Shown: piece by piece, positions 51,890 through 60,136 of the stretch
Position numbering within the stretch: position 1 is the first letter of the stretch
How the letters are laid out: each line of letters begins with the position of its first letter
Assembly (NCBI GenBank): GCA_965243265.1
Contig: CBDEUL010000006.1
Span: 1-64,000 of the forward strand
DNA from: Flavicella sp965243265
Lineage (GTDB): Bacteria; Bacteroidota; Bacteroidia; Flavobacteriales; Flavobacteriaceae
Reading direction: 5' to 3'
DNA: 64,000 nucleotides
Translations under genes and position numbers: made by a program
Notes under the pieces: generated by a model
The model's database searches: none
What the model saw: only the letters and a program-made list of their open reading frames with translations
What the model was told of the DNA's origin: nothing

Positions 51890-52450
51890 ATAGCAATACG
51901 TAGAAACAGAGCTCCTAGAAAACCATGGAGAGTTCAAAACGAAGACGCACACAGAATCAACGGAAAAATTAGAGATGTTGAGGAAGTTAGATTGGTGGGA
52001 GAAAACATTGAAGTTGGTGTTTATCCTATAAGAAAAGCAATGGACATTGCTAGAGAACAAGAATTGGATTTGGTTGAAATTTCGCCAAAAGCAGTTCCTC
52101 CTGTTTGTAAAATTATTGATTACAAAAAATTCTTATACGAACAGAAAAAGAGAGAAAAAGCTCTAAAATCGAAAGCTACAAAAGTTACGGTGAAAGAGAT
52201 TAGATTTGGACCTCAAACGGATGAACATGATTACGAGTTCAAAAAGAAACACGCAATCAAATTTCTTAAAGAAGGAGCTAAATTAAAAACGTTCGTATTC
52301 TTTAAAGGTCGTTCTATCATCTTTAAAGATCAAGGACAAATTTTACTTTTAAGACTTGCCCAAGAATTAGAAGAGTACGGTAAGGTAGAACAAATGCCTA
52401 AACTAGAAGGAAAAAGAATGATTATGTTTATTGCTCCTAAGAAGAAATAA
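51890..52450 (+). CDS. infC: Translation initiation factor IF-3, non-standard start
   Basis: IF-3 binds the 30S subunit and checks the start codon. Conserved IF-3 sequence runs further upstream than any ATG, GTG or TTG: the frame back from 51992 reads NRAPRKPWRVQNEDAHRINGKIRDVEEVRLV and ends at an in-frame TAA at 51884-51886. The candidate start is ATA 51890, giving A-I-R-R-N-R, a normal N-terminus and 186 residues; ATA 51896 is an alternative. Later motifs are DLVEISPKAVPPVCKIIDYKKF, EIRFGPQTDEHDYEFK, KLKTFVFFKGR and the terminal MIMFIAPKKK. Rare-start infC is a known IF-3 self-regulation device. It lies between thrS and rpmI. Confidence 0.85.
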   Translation: MAIRRNRAPRKPWRVQNEDAHRINGKIRDVEEVRLVGENIEVGVYPIRKAMDIAREQELDLVEISPKAVPPVCKIIDYKKFLYEQKKREKALKSKATKVTVKEIRFGPQTDEHDYEFKKKHAIKFLKEGAKLKTFVFFKGRSIIFKDQGQILLLRLAQELEEYGKVEQMPKLEGKRMIMFIAPKKK

Positions 52451-52502
52451 ACTCAATTACTCTTAATAATATATAAGTAAGAATATATAAAACTAAGGAG
52501 AG

Positions 52503-52700
52503 ATGCCTAAATTAAAAACAAAATCTAGTGCTAAGAAGAGATTCAAAGTAACTGGAACTGGAAAATTAAAAAGAAAGCACGCTTTTAAGAGTCATATTTT
52601 GACAAAAAAATCTAAAAAGCGTAAGTTGAAGTTAACTCACGATGGTTTGGTACACAAAGCAGACGAGGGAAGCATCAAACAACAATTGAACTTAAAATAA
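52503..52700 (+). CDS. rpmI: 50S ribosomal protein L35
   Basis: A 65-residue basic ribosomal protein: PKLKTKSSAKKRFKVTGTGKLKRKHAFKSHILTKKSKKRKLKL, the complete L35 pattern, with a final VHKADEGSIKQQLN. AAGGAG at 52495-52500, just before the ATG at 52503, is a rare recognisable Shine-Dalgarno motif for this genome, although very close to the start. It follows infC by 52 bp in the operon thrS-infC-rpmI-rplT. Confidence 0.97.
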   Translation: MPKLKTKSSAKKRFKVTGTGKLKRKHAFKSHILTKKSKKRKLKLTHDGLVHKADEGSIKQQLNLK

Positions 52701-52790
52701 TTTAAGTCAACAGGTAATTATTATTAACCTTGGAGTGGGCTAATTTAAGAGCAGTTTATTGCCGCCTTACTACAAAAAAACATTGAAATT

Positions 52791-53135
52791 ATGCCAAGAT
52801 CAGTAAATTCAGTAGCCTCAAGAAAAAGAAGAAAAAAAATCTTGAAGGCAGCAAAAGGTTACTTCGGACGTCGTAAAAACGTTTATACAGTAGCAAAAAA
52901 TGCGGTAGAAAAAGCGATGAGCTATGCTTACCGTGACCGTAAAAATAACAAAAGAAACTTCCGTTCATTATGGATTCAACGTATCAACGCTGGAGCTCGT
53001 GCTAACGGAATGTCTTACTCTCAGTTTATTGGGAAAGTTAAAGCTAATAACATTGACTTAAACCGTAAGGTTTTAGCTGATTTAGCTATGAACAACCCAG
53101 AAGCTTTTAAGGCTATCGTTGATAAAGTAAAATAA
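52791..53135 (+). CDS. rplT: 50S ribosomal protein L20
   Basis: A 114-residue protein needed for early 50S assembly: PRSVNSVASRKRRKKILKAAKGYFGRRKNVYTVAKNAVEKAMSYAYRDRK and later RSLWIQRINAGARANGMSYSQFIGKVKANNIDLNRKVLADLA, all typical. In other bacteria L20 represses its own operon through an mRNA site that mimics 23S rRNA; the 90-bp gap before this gene (52701-52790) has short GC-containing complementary runs but I cannot establish such a site. The operon ends at the following terminator. Confidence 0.97.
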   Translation: MPRSVNSVASRKRRKKILKAAKGYFGRRKNVYTVAKNAVEKAMSYAYRDRKNNKRNFRSLWIQRINAGARANGMSYSQFIGKVKANNIDLNRKVLADLAMNNPEAFKAIVDKVK

Positions 53136-53158
53136 ATTATTTAATCTCTTACTTATAT

Positions 53159-53188
53159 AAAAGCCTCAAACTTTCGTTTGAGGCTTTT
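53159..53188 (+). terminator. Rho-independent terminator after rplT
   Basis: AAAAGCCTCAAAC and GTTTGAGGCTTTT form a 13-bp stem around TTTC and are followed by T residues. It may serve gldC from the other side as well, being nearly symmetric. Confidence 0.92.
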
Positions 53189-53215
53189 TTAATTGAAAGA
53201 AAAATTACTTTCCTC

Positions 53216-53554
53216 CTATTTTTTCTCTAATTCTAATTTTTCAGCAAAGTAATCACAAAAGTCTTTCATTGTTGCCGACATTTTTTCATCGTTGGTTGCT
53301 CTCTCAAAAGTTTGACTCATAGATACCAATGTTTGATGAAAAAACTGTTTCATTTCATCAACAGGCATATCTTTTGTCCACAAATCAATACGTAAAGTAT
53401 CCTTTGCTTTTGAATCCCATACAGAAAGCATAACAGCTTTAGTCGCTTCTTTAGATATTCCACCATCTTGTGCATTCCAAGAAATTTTTTCTGGAACTTT
53501 ATTTTCATCCAATCCTATTTCAAATTCTATCTTTGATTTATGTACAACTGCCAT
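53216..53554 (-). CDS. gldC: Gliding motility protein GldC
   Basis: A 112-residue soluble protein from ATG 53554: VHKSKIEFEIGLDENKVPEKISWNAQDGG, then TKAVMLSVWDSKAKDTLRIDLWTKDMPVDEMKQFFHQTL and a C-terminal helix with FCDYFAEKLELE. This is GldC, one of the Gld proteins of flavobacterial gliding. It improves, but is not essential for, gliding in Flavobacterium johnsoniae; mechanism is unclear. An upstream in-frame start (53602) lies before the promoter box and is rejected. It stands alone here, without gldB nearby. Confidence 0.9.
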   Translation of the reverse strand: MAVVHKSKIEFEIGLDENKVPEKISWNAQDGGISKEATKAVMLSVWDSKAKDTLRIDLWTKDMPVDEMKQFFHQTLVSMSQTFERATNDEKMSATMKDFCDYFAEKLELEKK

Positions 53555-53582
53555 AATTGCTGTTTTATATTTAATATTTTTG

Positions 53583-53590
53583 CAAATATA
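53583..53590 (-). promoter_or_regulatory. -7 promoter box for gldC
   Basis: On the minus strand this reads TATATTTG followed by C, a full TAnnTTTG match, with a leader of about 22 bases to ATG 53554. It fixes that start. Confidence 0.6.
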
Positions 53591-53696
53591 CATTATTATC
53601 ATATTCCAAAACTTTTATCCCAAAGATTCTAAAACCACTCTATCACTCTTACACTCTTTATCCTGTAAAATATACTCTCTCTTACAAGGAAATAAG

Positions 53697-53704
53697 TATA
53701 TTTG
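53697..53704 (+). promoter_or_regulatory. -7 promoter box for the DUF4199 gene
   Basis: TATATTTG overlaps the GTG at 53704 that could start the next frame earlier; the ATG at 53719 is therefore preferred, with a leader of about 8 bases. Confidence 0.5.
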
Positions 53705-53718
53705 TGATTATCAAAAAA

Positions 53719-54243
53719 ATGAATATGTCATCAAAGTCAGAAAGCAAAAACGTTATTTTAAAATACGGGCTTTTACTAGGAATTGTTTCCGTATCTATGA
53801 ATATTGTTTTATACCTTCAAAACAAACATTTAGATCAAAGTCAAACGAACGGAATCATAAACATTCTACTTATTTTAACTGCTGTTGTACTAGGAATAAA
53901 ATCTTACGCAAAGCACAACTCATTAAGCTTTGGAGAGGGGTTAAAAATAGGTATTGGAATTACAGTACTCAGTGCTGTTCTTATAACCATATACAATTAT
54001 ATTTTTAGCCATTATATAGAACCTGATTTTATAAATCAAATAAGTGAAGTGCAAAGAAAATCTATGGAAGCCTCGGGAAAGCTTACTCCTGAAGACATTC
54101 AATTGAGAATTGACAAACTAAAAGAAGGAGCCAATTCATTTATTCCTTCAGCTATAGGAATTGTATTTTCTGCTTTTTTAGGCTTCGTTTTCTCTGCAAT
54201 TACATCTGTTATTTTCATTAAAATAAACGAATCAAAAAAATAA
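53719..54243 (+). CDS. DUF4199 membrane protein
   Basis: A 174-residue protein with four hydrophobic helices: about 14-32 (YGLLLGIVSVSMNIVLY), 41-60 (INILLILTAVVLGI), 75-98 (GIGITVLSAVLITIYNYIFS) and 145-168 (GIVFSAFLGFVFSAITSVIF), separated by a polar loop with QISEVQRKSMEASG. This layout matches DUF4199, a family that in flavobacteria sits beside a dolichol-phosphate-mannose-synthase-like glycosyltransferase gene, as here (6 bp later). Function is unknown; a role with the transferase in the membrane is a guess. Confidence 0.8.
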   Translation: MNMSSKSESKNVILKYGLLLGIVSVSMNIVLYLQNKHLDQSQTNGIINILLILTAVVLGIKSYAKHNSLSFGEGLKIGIGITVLSAVLITIYNYIFSHYIEPDFINQISEVQRKSMEASGKLTPEDIQLRIDKLKEGANSFIPSAIGIVFSAFLGFVFSAITSVIFIKINESKK

Positions 54244-54249
54244 CTTTCT

Positions 54250-55206
54250 ATGCAGTTATCAATTGTTATTCCTTTACTAAATGAAGAAGAATCCTTAATG
54301 GAATTACACAACTGGATTGTTTCTGTTATGGAAAAAAATTCATACAGTTATGAAATTCTTTTTATTGATGACGGTAGTACAGATACTTCTTGGGAAATTA
54401 TTACAGGATTAAAACAAATTAACCAAAACGTTAAAGCCATACGCTTTACCACCAATTTTGGAAAATCTCAAGCTTTAAATGCTGGATTTAAAAAGGCATT
54501 AGGGGAAATTGTAATCACTATGGATGCTGATTTACAAGACAACCCTGAAGAAATTCCTGGACTTATAAAATTACTTGAATCTGATAATTTAGATTTAATT
54601 AGTGGGTGGAAAAAGAAACGATTTGATTCAAAATTAAGAAAAAACATTCCTTCAAAGTTGTTTAACTGGGCAGCTAGAAAAACTTCTGGAATCCAACTGA
54701 ATGATTTCAATTGTGGTTTAAAGGCTTATAGAAACAAAGTCATTAAAACAGTTAATGTTCATGGAGAAATGCACAGATACATTCCTGTATTAGCTAAAAA
54801 CGCTGGCTTTTCTAAAATAGGCGAAAAGGTGGTAAAACACCAAGCTAGAAAGTACGGTGAAACTAAATTTGGAATGGATAGATTTATAAATGGCTTTTTA
54901 GACTTGATTACTATCTGGTTTGTAAGTAAATTTGGAAAAAGCCCAATGCACCTTTTTGGACTAGCAGGAACCCTAATGTTTATTATTGGTTTCTTAGCTA
55001 CGTTTATCATTGGTGTAAAAAAACTTTTAAATGTATTCTATTTCCATAAAGCTTCTGTATTAATAACTGATACTCCTCTATTTTACATAGCACTAACAAC
55101 TATGATTATAGGTACACAATTATTTTTAGCAGGTTTTATAGGAGAATTAATATTGAGAACAAAAAAAGAAATAAAAGAATATCAAATATCAAACGAAATA
55201 AATTAA
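54250..55206 (+). CDS. GT2 glycosyltransferase, polyprenyl-phosphate sugar type
   Basis: A 318-residue enzyme. The GT-A domain (1-230) has LSIVIPLLNEEESLMELHNWI, ILFIDDGSTDTSWEII, TTNFGKSQALNAGFKKALG and the metal-binding ITMDADLQDNPEEIPGLI, as in DPM1 and GtrB. Two C-terminal membrane helices (about 236-260 and 275-300) anchor it. It probably moves a sugar from a nucleotide donor to polyprenyl phosphate, creating the donor for GT39-like enzymes such as the one at 26087. The sugar is unknown. It is in an operon with DUF4199 and followed by the phosphohexomutase gene. Confidence 0.85.
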   Translation: MQLSIVIPLLNEEESLMELHNWIVSVMEKNSYSYEILFIDDGSTDTSWEIITGLKQINQNVKAIRFTTNFGKSQALNAGFKKALGEIVITMDADLQDNPEEIPGLIKLLESDNLDLISGWKKKRFDSKLRKNIPSKLFNWAARKTSGIQLNDFNCGLKAYRNKVIKTVNVHGEMHRYIPVLAKNAGFSKIGEKVVKHQARKYGETKFGMDRFINGFLDLITIWFVSKFGKSPMHLFGLAGTLMFIIGFLATFIIGVKKLLNVFYFHKASVLITDTPLFYIALTTMIIGTQLFLAGFIGELILRTKKEIKEYQISNEIN

Positions 55207-55257
55207 AGCACCATAACAGCTTTGAATAAAATATTTAGCAACCTAAAACAATAAATA

Positions 55258-56973
55258 ATGGAAACAATGAATATCATCGACGTTGCCAAAAAATGGTTAA
55301 CTTCTACATTTGACGAAAACACTCAACAAAAAGTACAAAACTTAATTGACACCAACCCCGATGTATTGACAGATAGTTTCTATAAAGATTTAGAGTTTGG
55401 AACTGGAGGTATGCGCGGTTTAATGGGACCTGGGACTAATAGAATTAACAAATATACACTTGGTAAAGCCACTCAAGGGTTAGCCAATTACATGTTAAAG
55501 AACTTTGCGAATAAACAGTGTAGTGCTGTTATTGCTTATGACTGTAGACATAATAGTGATACTTTAGCTAAAGTAGTTGCTGATGTTTTTACTGCAAATG
55601 GAATCAAAGTATTTCTTTTTGAAAGCTTACGTACAACTCCTGAATTATCTTTTGCCGTAAATCATTTAGGTTGCGATGCTGGAATTGTTTTAACAGCTTC
55701 TCACAACCCGCCAGAATACAACGGTTATAAAGTTTACTGGAATGATGGTGCACAGATTGTTCCTCCACACGATGGGGCTATTATTGATGAAGTTAATAAG
55801 CTTGACTTTTCAGAAATTAAATTTGATGAAAACCCTGAATTATTAGAGTACATCGGAGAAGAAGTTGACAATGCTTTTACAGACGCATCTGTAGAAAGTG
55901 GTTCTTTAGATTTATCTAACAGAGATGATTTATCTATTGTATTTACATCTTTACACGGAACATCTATTACGGCAATGCCTGAAACTCTTAAAAAAGCAGG
56001 TTATAAAAACGTACATATTGTTGAAGAACAAAGAGAACCTAATGGAAACTTTCCAACAGTAGCTTCTCCTAACCCAGAAGAACCTGCTGCTCTTAAACTA
56101 GCCGTAGAGCTAGCTAATAAAGTGAATGCTGATATTGTTATTGGTACAGACCCTGATAGTGATCGTTTAGGAATTGCTGTTAGAGATTATAACGGTGATT
56201 TAAAATTACTTAACGGAAATCAAACAATGGTTGTTATGACCGATTTCTTAATTAAAAAATGGAAAAAAGAAGGCAAATTAAATGGTAATCAATTTGTTGC
56301 AACTACTATTGTTTCTACAGATATGGTATCAGAAATAGCAAATAGCTATGGTGTAGCTTCTAAAATATGCCTGACTGGTTTCAAATGGATCGCTAAAATG
56401 ATTAAAGACTATGGTGATTTAGATTTTATTGGTGGTGGTGAAGAAAGTTTTGGATACATGGTTGGTGATTTCGTTAGAGATAAAGATGCAATTACTTCTT
56501 CTTTATTAGCTTGTGAAATTGCTGCTTATGCTAAAGCTGAAGGAAGCTCTTTCTACAATGAGCTTCAAAAATTATACGTAGCACATAACTTCTATAAAGA
56601 GCACCTTATCTCTATCACTAAAAAAGGAATGGACGGAGCTGAACAGATCAAACAAATGATGATTGATTTACGCGAAAAACCATTTACAGAAATTGATGGA
56701 GAAAAAGTTAAATATGTATTTGACTATGACAGTTCTATTCAGAAAGACTTATTGACTGGTAAGGAAACTACAATTGACATGCCTAAATCTAACGTCCTTA
56801 TTTTCTTAACTGAAAATGGTACTAGAATAGCAGCACGCCCAAGTGGCACAGAACCTAAAATAAAATTCTACTTTAGTGTAAATACAGCTCTTGATACAAT
56901 TGAAAACTCAGAAAAAACTGAGAGCAGTTTAGATGCTAAAATTGAAAGAATTATAGAAGCTTTAAATCTATAA
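55258..56973 (+). CDS. Phospho-sugar mutase (phosphoglucomutase/phosphomannomutase)
   Basis: A 571-residue alpha-D-phosphohexomutase, a long form typical of Bacteroidota. Key parts: FGTGGMRGLMGPGTNRIN (substrate), the phosphoserine loop LTASHNPPEYNGYKVYWNDGAQIVPP, the metal loop GTDPDSDRLGIAV, the sugar-recognition GGGEESFGYM and the phosphate-binding RPSGTEPKIKFYFS at the end. It interconverts hexose 1- and 6-phosphates, feeding nucleotide-sugar synthesis. The start may be ATG 55258 or the next ATG at 55267; both suit. It stands 51 bp after the glycosyltransferase gene, and a perfect-looking hairpin follows. Confidence 0.92.
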   Translation: METMNIIDVAKKWLTSTFDENTQQKVQNLIDTNPDVLTDSFYKDLEFGTGGMRGLMGPGTNRINKYTLGKATQGLANYMLKNFANKQCSAVIAYDCRHNSDTLAKVVADVFTANGIKVFLFESLRTTPELSFAVNHLGCDAGIVLTASHNPPEYNGYKVYWNDGAQIVPPHDGAIIDEVNKLDFSEIKFDENPELLEYIGEEVDNAFTDASVESGSLDLSNRDDLSIVFTSLHGTSITAMPETLKKAGYKNVHIVEEQREPNGNFPTVASPNPEEPAALKLAVELANKVNADIVIGTDPDSDRLGIAVRDYNGDLKLLNGNQTMVVMTDFLIKKWKKEGKLNGNQFVATTIVSTDMVSEIANSYGVASKICLTGFKWIAKMIKDYGDLDFIGGGEESFGYMVGDFVRDKDAITSSLLACEIAAYAKAEGSSFYNELQKLYVAHNFYKEHLISITKKGMDGAEQIKQMMIDLREKPFTEIDGEKVKYVFDYDSSIQKDLLTGKETTIDMPKSNVLIFLTENGTRIAARPSGTEPKIKFYFSVNTALDTIENSEKTESSLDAKIERIIEALNL

Positions 56974-56991
56974 GTAAACATTCTTATTTGT

Positions 56992-57027
56992 GGTTTTCGT
57001 TTTGGGTAAAAACCCAAAATGAAAACC
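56992..57027. repeat. 16-bp hairpin after the phospho-sugar mutase gene
   Basis: GGTTTTCGTTTTGGGT (56992-57007) and ACCCAAAATGAAAACC (57012-57027) pair with one mismatch around AAAA. No downstream T-run follows, so a rho-independent terminator is uncertain. The ATG at 57019 is inside the right arm, which argues against it as a start for the next gene. Confidence 0.7.
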
Positions 57028-57060
57028 ATATTTACCTTATCCCTATTTTTTTCTTTACCG

Positions 57061-57900
57061 ATGAAAGATATTCTTATTTTTAATATCCTCTTTAAATGGA
57101 AATATTTGATTGCCTTATGTAAAGCTTGGCTTCTTTTTGAAAAACCTATTAAAGAGATAAAAAAGGTAACTTACGTTGCTAGAGAAGCTGATAAAAATTG
57201 GATTTTTGGAGCTAAAGTAAGACGCTTGGCAAAATACTCATCACTAAAGGCCAGTCCTTATTTTCACCCTAAACTTAGGAATCTTCCAAAATCTGATGCC
57301 TATTTTTTTATTTTCCCAAACTATTTCTGTAGGGCTATGCGTCACAATCCGCTTATTTTAAACAGAAAAAATATTGTAATGTATACCCACCAACATTAGA
57401 CCACTTCATATAGCAAAGTGCATGTTGCTTGGTGCTTAAACAAAGCTTACAAAATTATTTGCTTAAACTCTACAACAAAAAAACAGCTTATAGACATTGG
57501 TGTTCTTTGGGAAAATTTTGACAAATACGAAGAGCTACAAGCTTTACCTAATTTTACGTATATCAACAATGCTGATTATGCGGACTATCCTGATTTGTAC
57601 AATCAAATAGATACTTTTATTTCTGCTTCCTTCCTAGAAGGAGGTCCTGTTCCTCTACTAGAATCAATGCTAGCAAATTTTTTTCCTGTGGTTTCTAATA
57701 CAGGTTTTTGCACAGATATTATAAAACACGGTGAAAATGGTTTCCTATTTGATCCTAACACAAATCATGATGAAGTGATCAACCTAATTAGGCAAGCAGA
57801 CACAATTGAAACAAATACTCGTGAGACAGTATTACAGTATTCTTGGGAAAATTGTTCTAAAAAAATTGATGCGCTTTTTACAGAATCTTTAAATCTGTAG
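57061..57900 (+). pseudogene. Broken glycosyltransferase, GT4-type
   Basis: From ATG 57061 the frame reads through KDILIFNILFKWKYLIALCKAW and READKNWIFGAKVRRLAKYS to MYTHQH and then TAG at 57397-57399. The same frame continues with VHVAWCLNKAYKIICLNSTTKKQLIDIGV and then directly LWENFDKYEELQALPNFTYIN. In related enzymes about 50 residues separate those last two parts, so an in-frame deletion has removed the sugar-donor start region as well. The tail, ASFLEGGPVPLLESMLANFFPVVSNTGF and HGENGFLFDPN, is intact. Two independent lesions mean a true pseudogene, not a base-calling slip. Confidence 0.85.
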
Positions 57901-57953
57901 TTTAATCATTCACCTGTAAACAAGACATTAGTCCTACTTTAAATTATACTATC

Positions 57954-58717
57954 ATGATCTTAGAAAAAATAAAATATCTTATTATATCTTTCATAATGTA
58001 CATTAGAGAGCTGATATCTCCACCAAAGGATATTTCATATCTAGACATCCCTATAATTATTAACAATTTTAACAGACTTGAATATTTAAAAATTTTGTTA
58101 GATGGACTAGAAAATAGAAACTATACGAATATTTACATTTTAGACAATCAATCGACATACCCTCCACTATTGGAATTTTATAAAAAAACAAAACATAAAG
58201 TTATCTTTTTAGAAAAGAACTATGGTTTTAGAGCCTTATGGAAGTCTAAGCATATAAAAAGTTTATGGGTCAATTCTTTGTTTATACCGATTCTGATTTA
58301 GAGATATTAGACACTTGTCCTTCAAATTTCCTGGAAATATTCAGAAACAAACTGCAAAAACACAAGTTTGCTTGTAAAGTTGGTTTTTCACTAAAAATAG
58401 ATGACATACCTGATTTTTATAATCAAAAAGAAAAAGTACTCAAATGGGAACGGCAATTTTATGAAAAACCCACAAAAGACAACCTATTATATAAAGCTCC
58501 TATAGATACTACTTTTGCTTTATATAGACCTTATTCCTTCAAACATATCAGATCTCATCTTGCTAAAAGCTATAGAACTTCTCCTCCCCTTCAAATAAGA
58601 CACCTTCCCTGGTATATTGATGAATTAAACCTCTCTGAAGAAAATCAATATTATATTAGTTCTTCAAATCAAAACAGTACCTGGTTTAAGTATTTTAAAA
58701 AAACATCTCAACTTTAA
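57954..58717 (+). pseudogene. GT2-like glycosyltransferase with a single-base frameshift
   Basis: The first frame (57954 on) gives DIPIIINNFNRLEYLKILLDGLEN and NIYILDNQSTYPPLLEFY, then KNYGFRALWKSKHIK. At the A-run 58256-58260 the match moves to the next frame, FMGQFFVYTDSDLEIL, and continues with VGFSLKIDDIPDFY, IDTTFALYRPYSF and HLPWYIDELNLSEENQYY to a stop at 58717. One more A in the run would restore one frame over about 255 codons. It may be decay or a homopolymer error; the broken gene just before it favours decay, the similar slips downstream favour error. Confidence 0.8.
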
Positions 58718-60135
58718 TTTTTTTTCAATCCTAATTTTTCTCCATAAGAAATCATGAGCGTATAGGCTTCATCATAATCATTCGGGATTTTTCCGTCTAA
58801 AATGGCTTCTTTGATAACTTCTTTAATTTGACCTATCTCTCTACAAGGCTTTAAGTTAAAAGTCTCCATGATTAGTTCCCCTGAAATTGGTGGTTGAAAA
58901 TCACGAACTCGATCACGTTCTTCTACCTCCTTTACCTTTTCTCTAACAATTTTAAAGTTATTATGGTATCTTTTAAATTTTACAGGATTTTTCGTGGTTA
59001 TATCAGCCTCACAAAGCGTCATTAAACTGTCTAAATCTTCACCTGTATCAAAGATTAACCTTCGAACTGCAGAATCGGTTACGTCTGATGCCAATACAAT
59101 AGGCCTAGAACTTAACAACACCATTTTCTGAACAAATTTCATTTTGTTATTCAATGGCATTTTCAACCTTTTAAATAGTTTATATACCATTTTAGACCCC
59201 ACGAATTCATGTGCGTGAAAAGTCCAACCATGCTTTTTATCAAAACGTTTTGTAGGTGCTTTCCCTATATCATGTAACAAGGCGGCCCAACGCAACCAAA
59301 CATCATCAGTATGTTCTGATATATTGTCAACTACCTCCAATGTATGGTAAAAATTATCTTTATGACGCTGTCCTTCTACTTCATCTACCCCCTTAAGAGC
59401 TGTTAATTCTGGAATAATTCGTTCCAACAGACCTGTTTCTTCTAACAACAAGAAACCTATAGAAGGTTTAGGTGACTCCAATATTTTATGCAGCTCCACC
59501 ACAATACGTTCATGCGTGATTATATCAATCCGTTCTTTATTTTTAGCAATGGCAGATAACGACTCTGATTCTATCTCAAAATTTAATTGTGTTGCAAATC
59601 GTATCGCCCGCATCATTCGCAAAGGATCATCAGAATATGTGATATCTGGATCTAAAGGCGTTCGTATAATTTTATGAGACATATCTAAAACACCATCAAA
59701 AGGATCTAACAAATCTCCAAAGGTCTCTTCATTTAAACTTAACGCTAGAGCATTTATTGTAAAATCACGCCTGTTTTGATCATCTTCTAAACTTCCTTCT
59801 GAAACAACAGGATTTCTACTCTCTTCCGTATAGGATTCTTTACGAGCTCCCACAAATTCAATTTCAATATCTTGATACCGTAACATTGCCGTTCCATAGG
59901 TTTTAAAAACCTGAACTTTGGGTTTATTTGGCAATAACTCTGCTACTTTTTTAGCCAATGCGATTCCGCTTCCCACAGCCACCACATCTATATCTTTTGC
60001 GGTTCCACGTTGCAATATAAAATCACGAACAAAGCCTCCTATCACAAAACTTTTTACGTTAAGTTTTGTACTTGCTCTAGTTATGTATGAAAAAATAGGG
60101 TGTGTTAACGCTTTGGTAAAATCGTTTGCATGCAT
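58714..60135 (-). CDS. cca: CCA tRNA nucleotidyltransferase with HD domain
   Basis: It adds or repairs the 3' CCA end of tRNAs. The 473-residue protein has the class II nucleotidyltransferase head: SFVIGGFVRDFILQRGTAKDIDVVAVG (GG and DxD metal site), FVGARKESYTEESRNP, RRDFTINALALSL and DDPLRMMRAIRFATQL. An HD phosphohydrolase domain follows (about 240-360) with HTLEVVDNI and LLHDIGKAPTKRF. A C-terminal region with ISGELIMETFNLKPCREIGQIKE ends it. Whether it adds CCA or only part of it depends on the C/A-adding subclass, which is not decided here. It is convergent with the GT pseudogene (4-bp overlap). Confidence 0.94.
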   Translation of the reverse strand: MHANDFTKALTHPIFSYITRASTKLNVKSFVIGGFVRDFILQRGTAKDIDVVAVGSGIALAKKVAELLPNKPKVQVFKTYGTAMLRYQDIEIEFVGARKESYTEESRNPVVSEGSLEDDQNRRDFTINALALSLNEETFGDLLDPFDGVLDMSHKIIRTPLDPDITYSDDPLRMMRAIRFATQLNFEIESESLSAIAKNKERIDIITHERIVVELHKILESPKPSIGFLLLEETGLLERIIPELTALKGVDEVEGQRHKDNFYHTLEVVDNISEHTDDVWLRWAALLHDIGKAPTKRFDKKHGWTFHAHEFVGSKMVYKLFKRLKMPLNNKMKFVQKMVLLSSRPIVLASDVTDSAVRRLIFDTGEDLDSLMTLCEADITTKNPVKFKRYHNNFKIVREKVKEVEERDRVRDFQPPISGELIMETFNLKPCREIGQIKEVIKEAILDGKIPNDYDEAYTLMISYGEKLGLKKN

Positions 60136-60136
60136 A

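Noticed and set aside
51992..52450. infC starting at GTG 51992
   Set aside because: This start removes 34 residues that clearly belong to the conserved IF-3 N-terminus (NRAPR...VEEVRLV).
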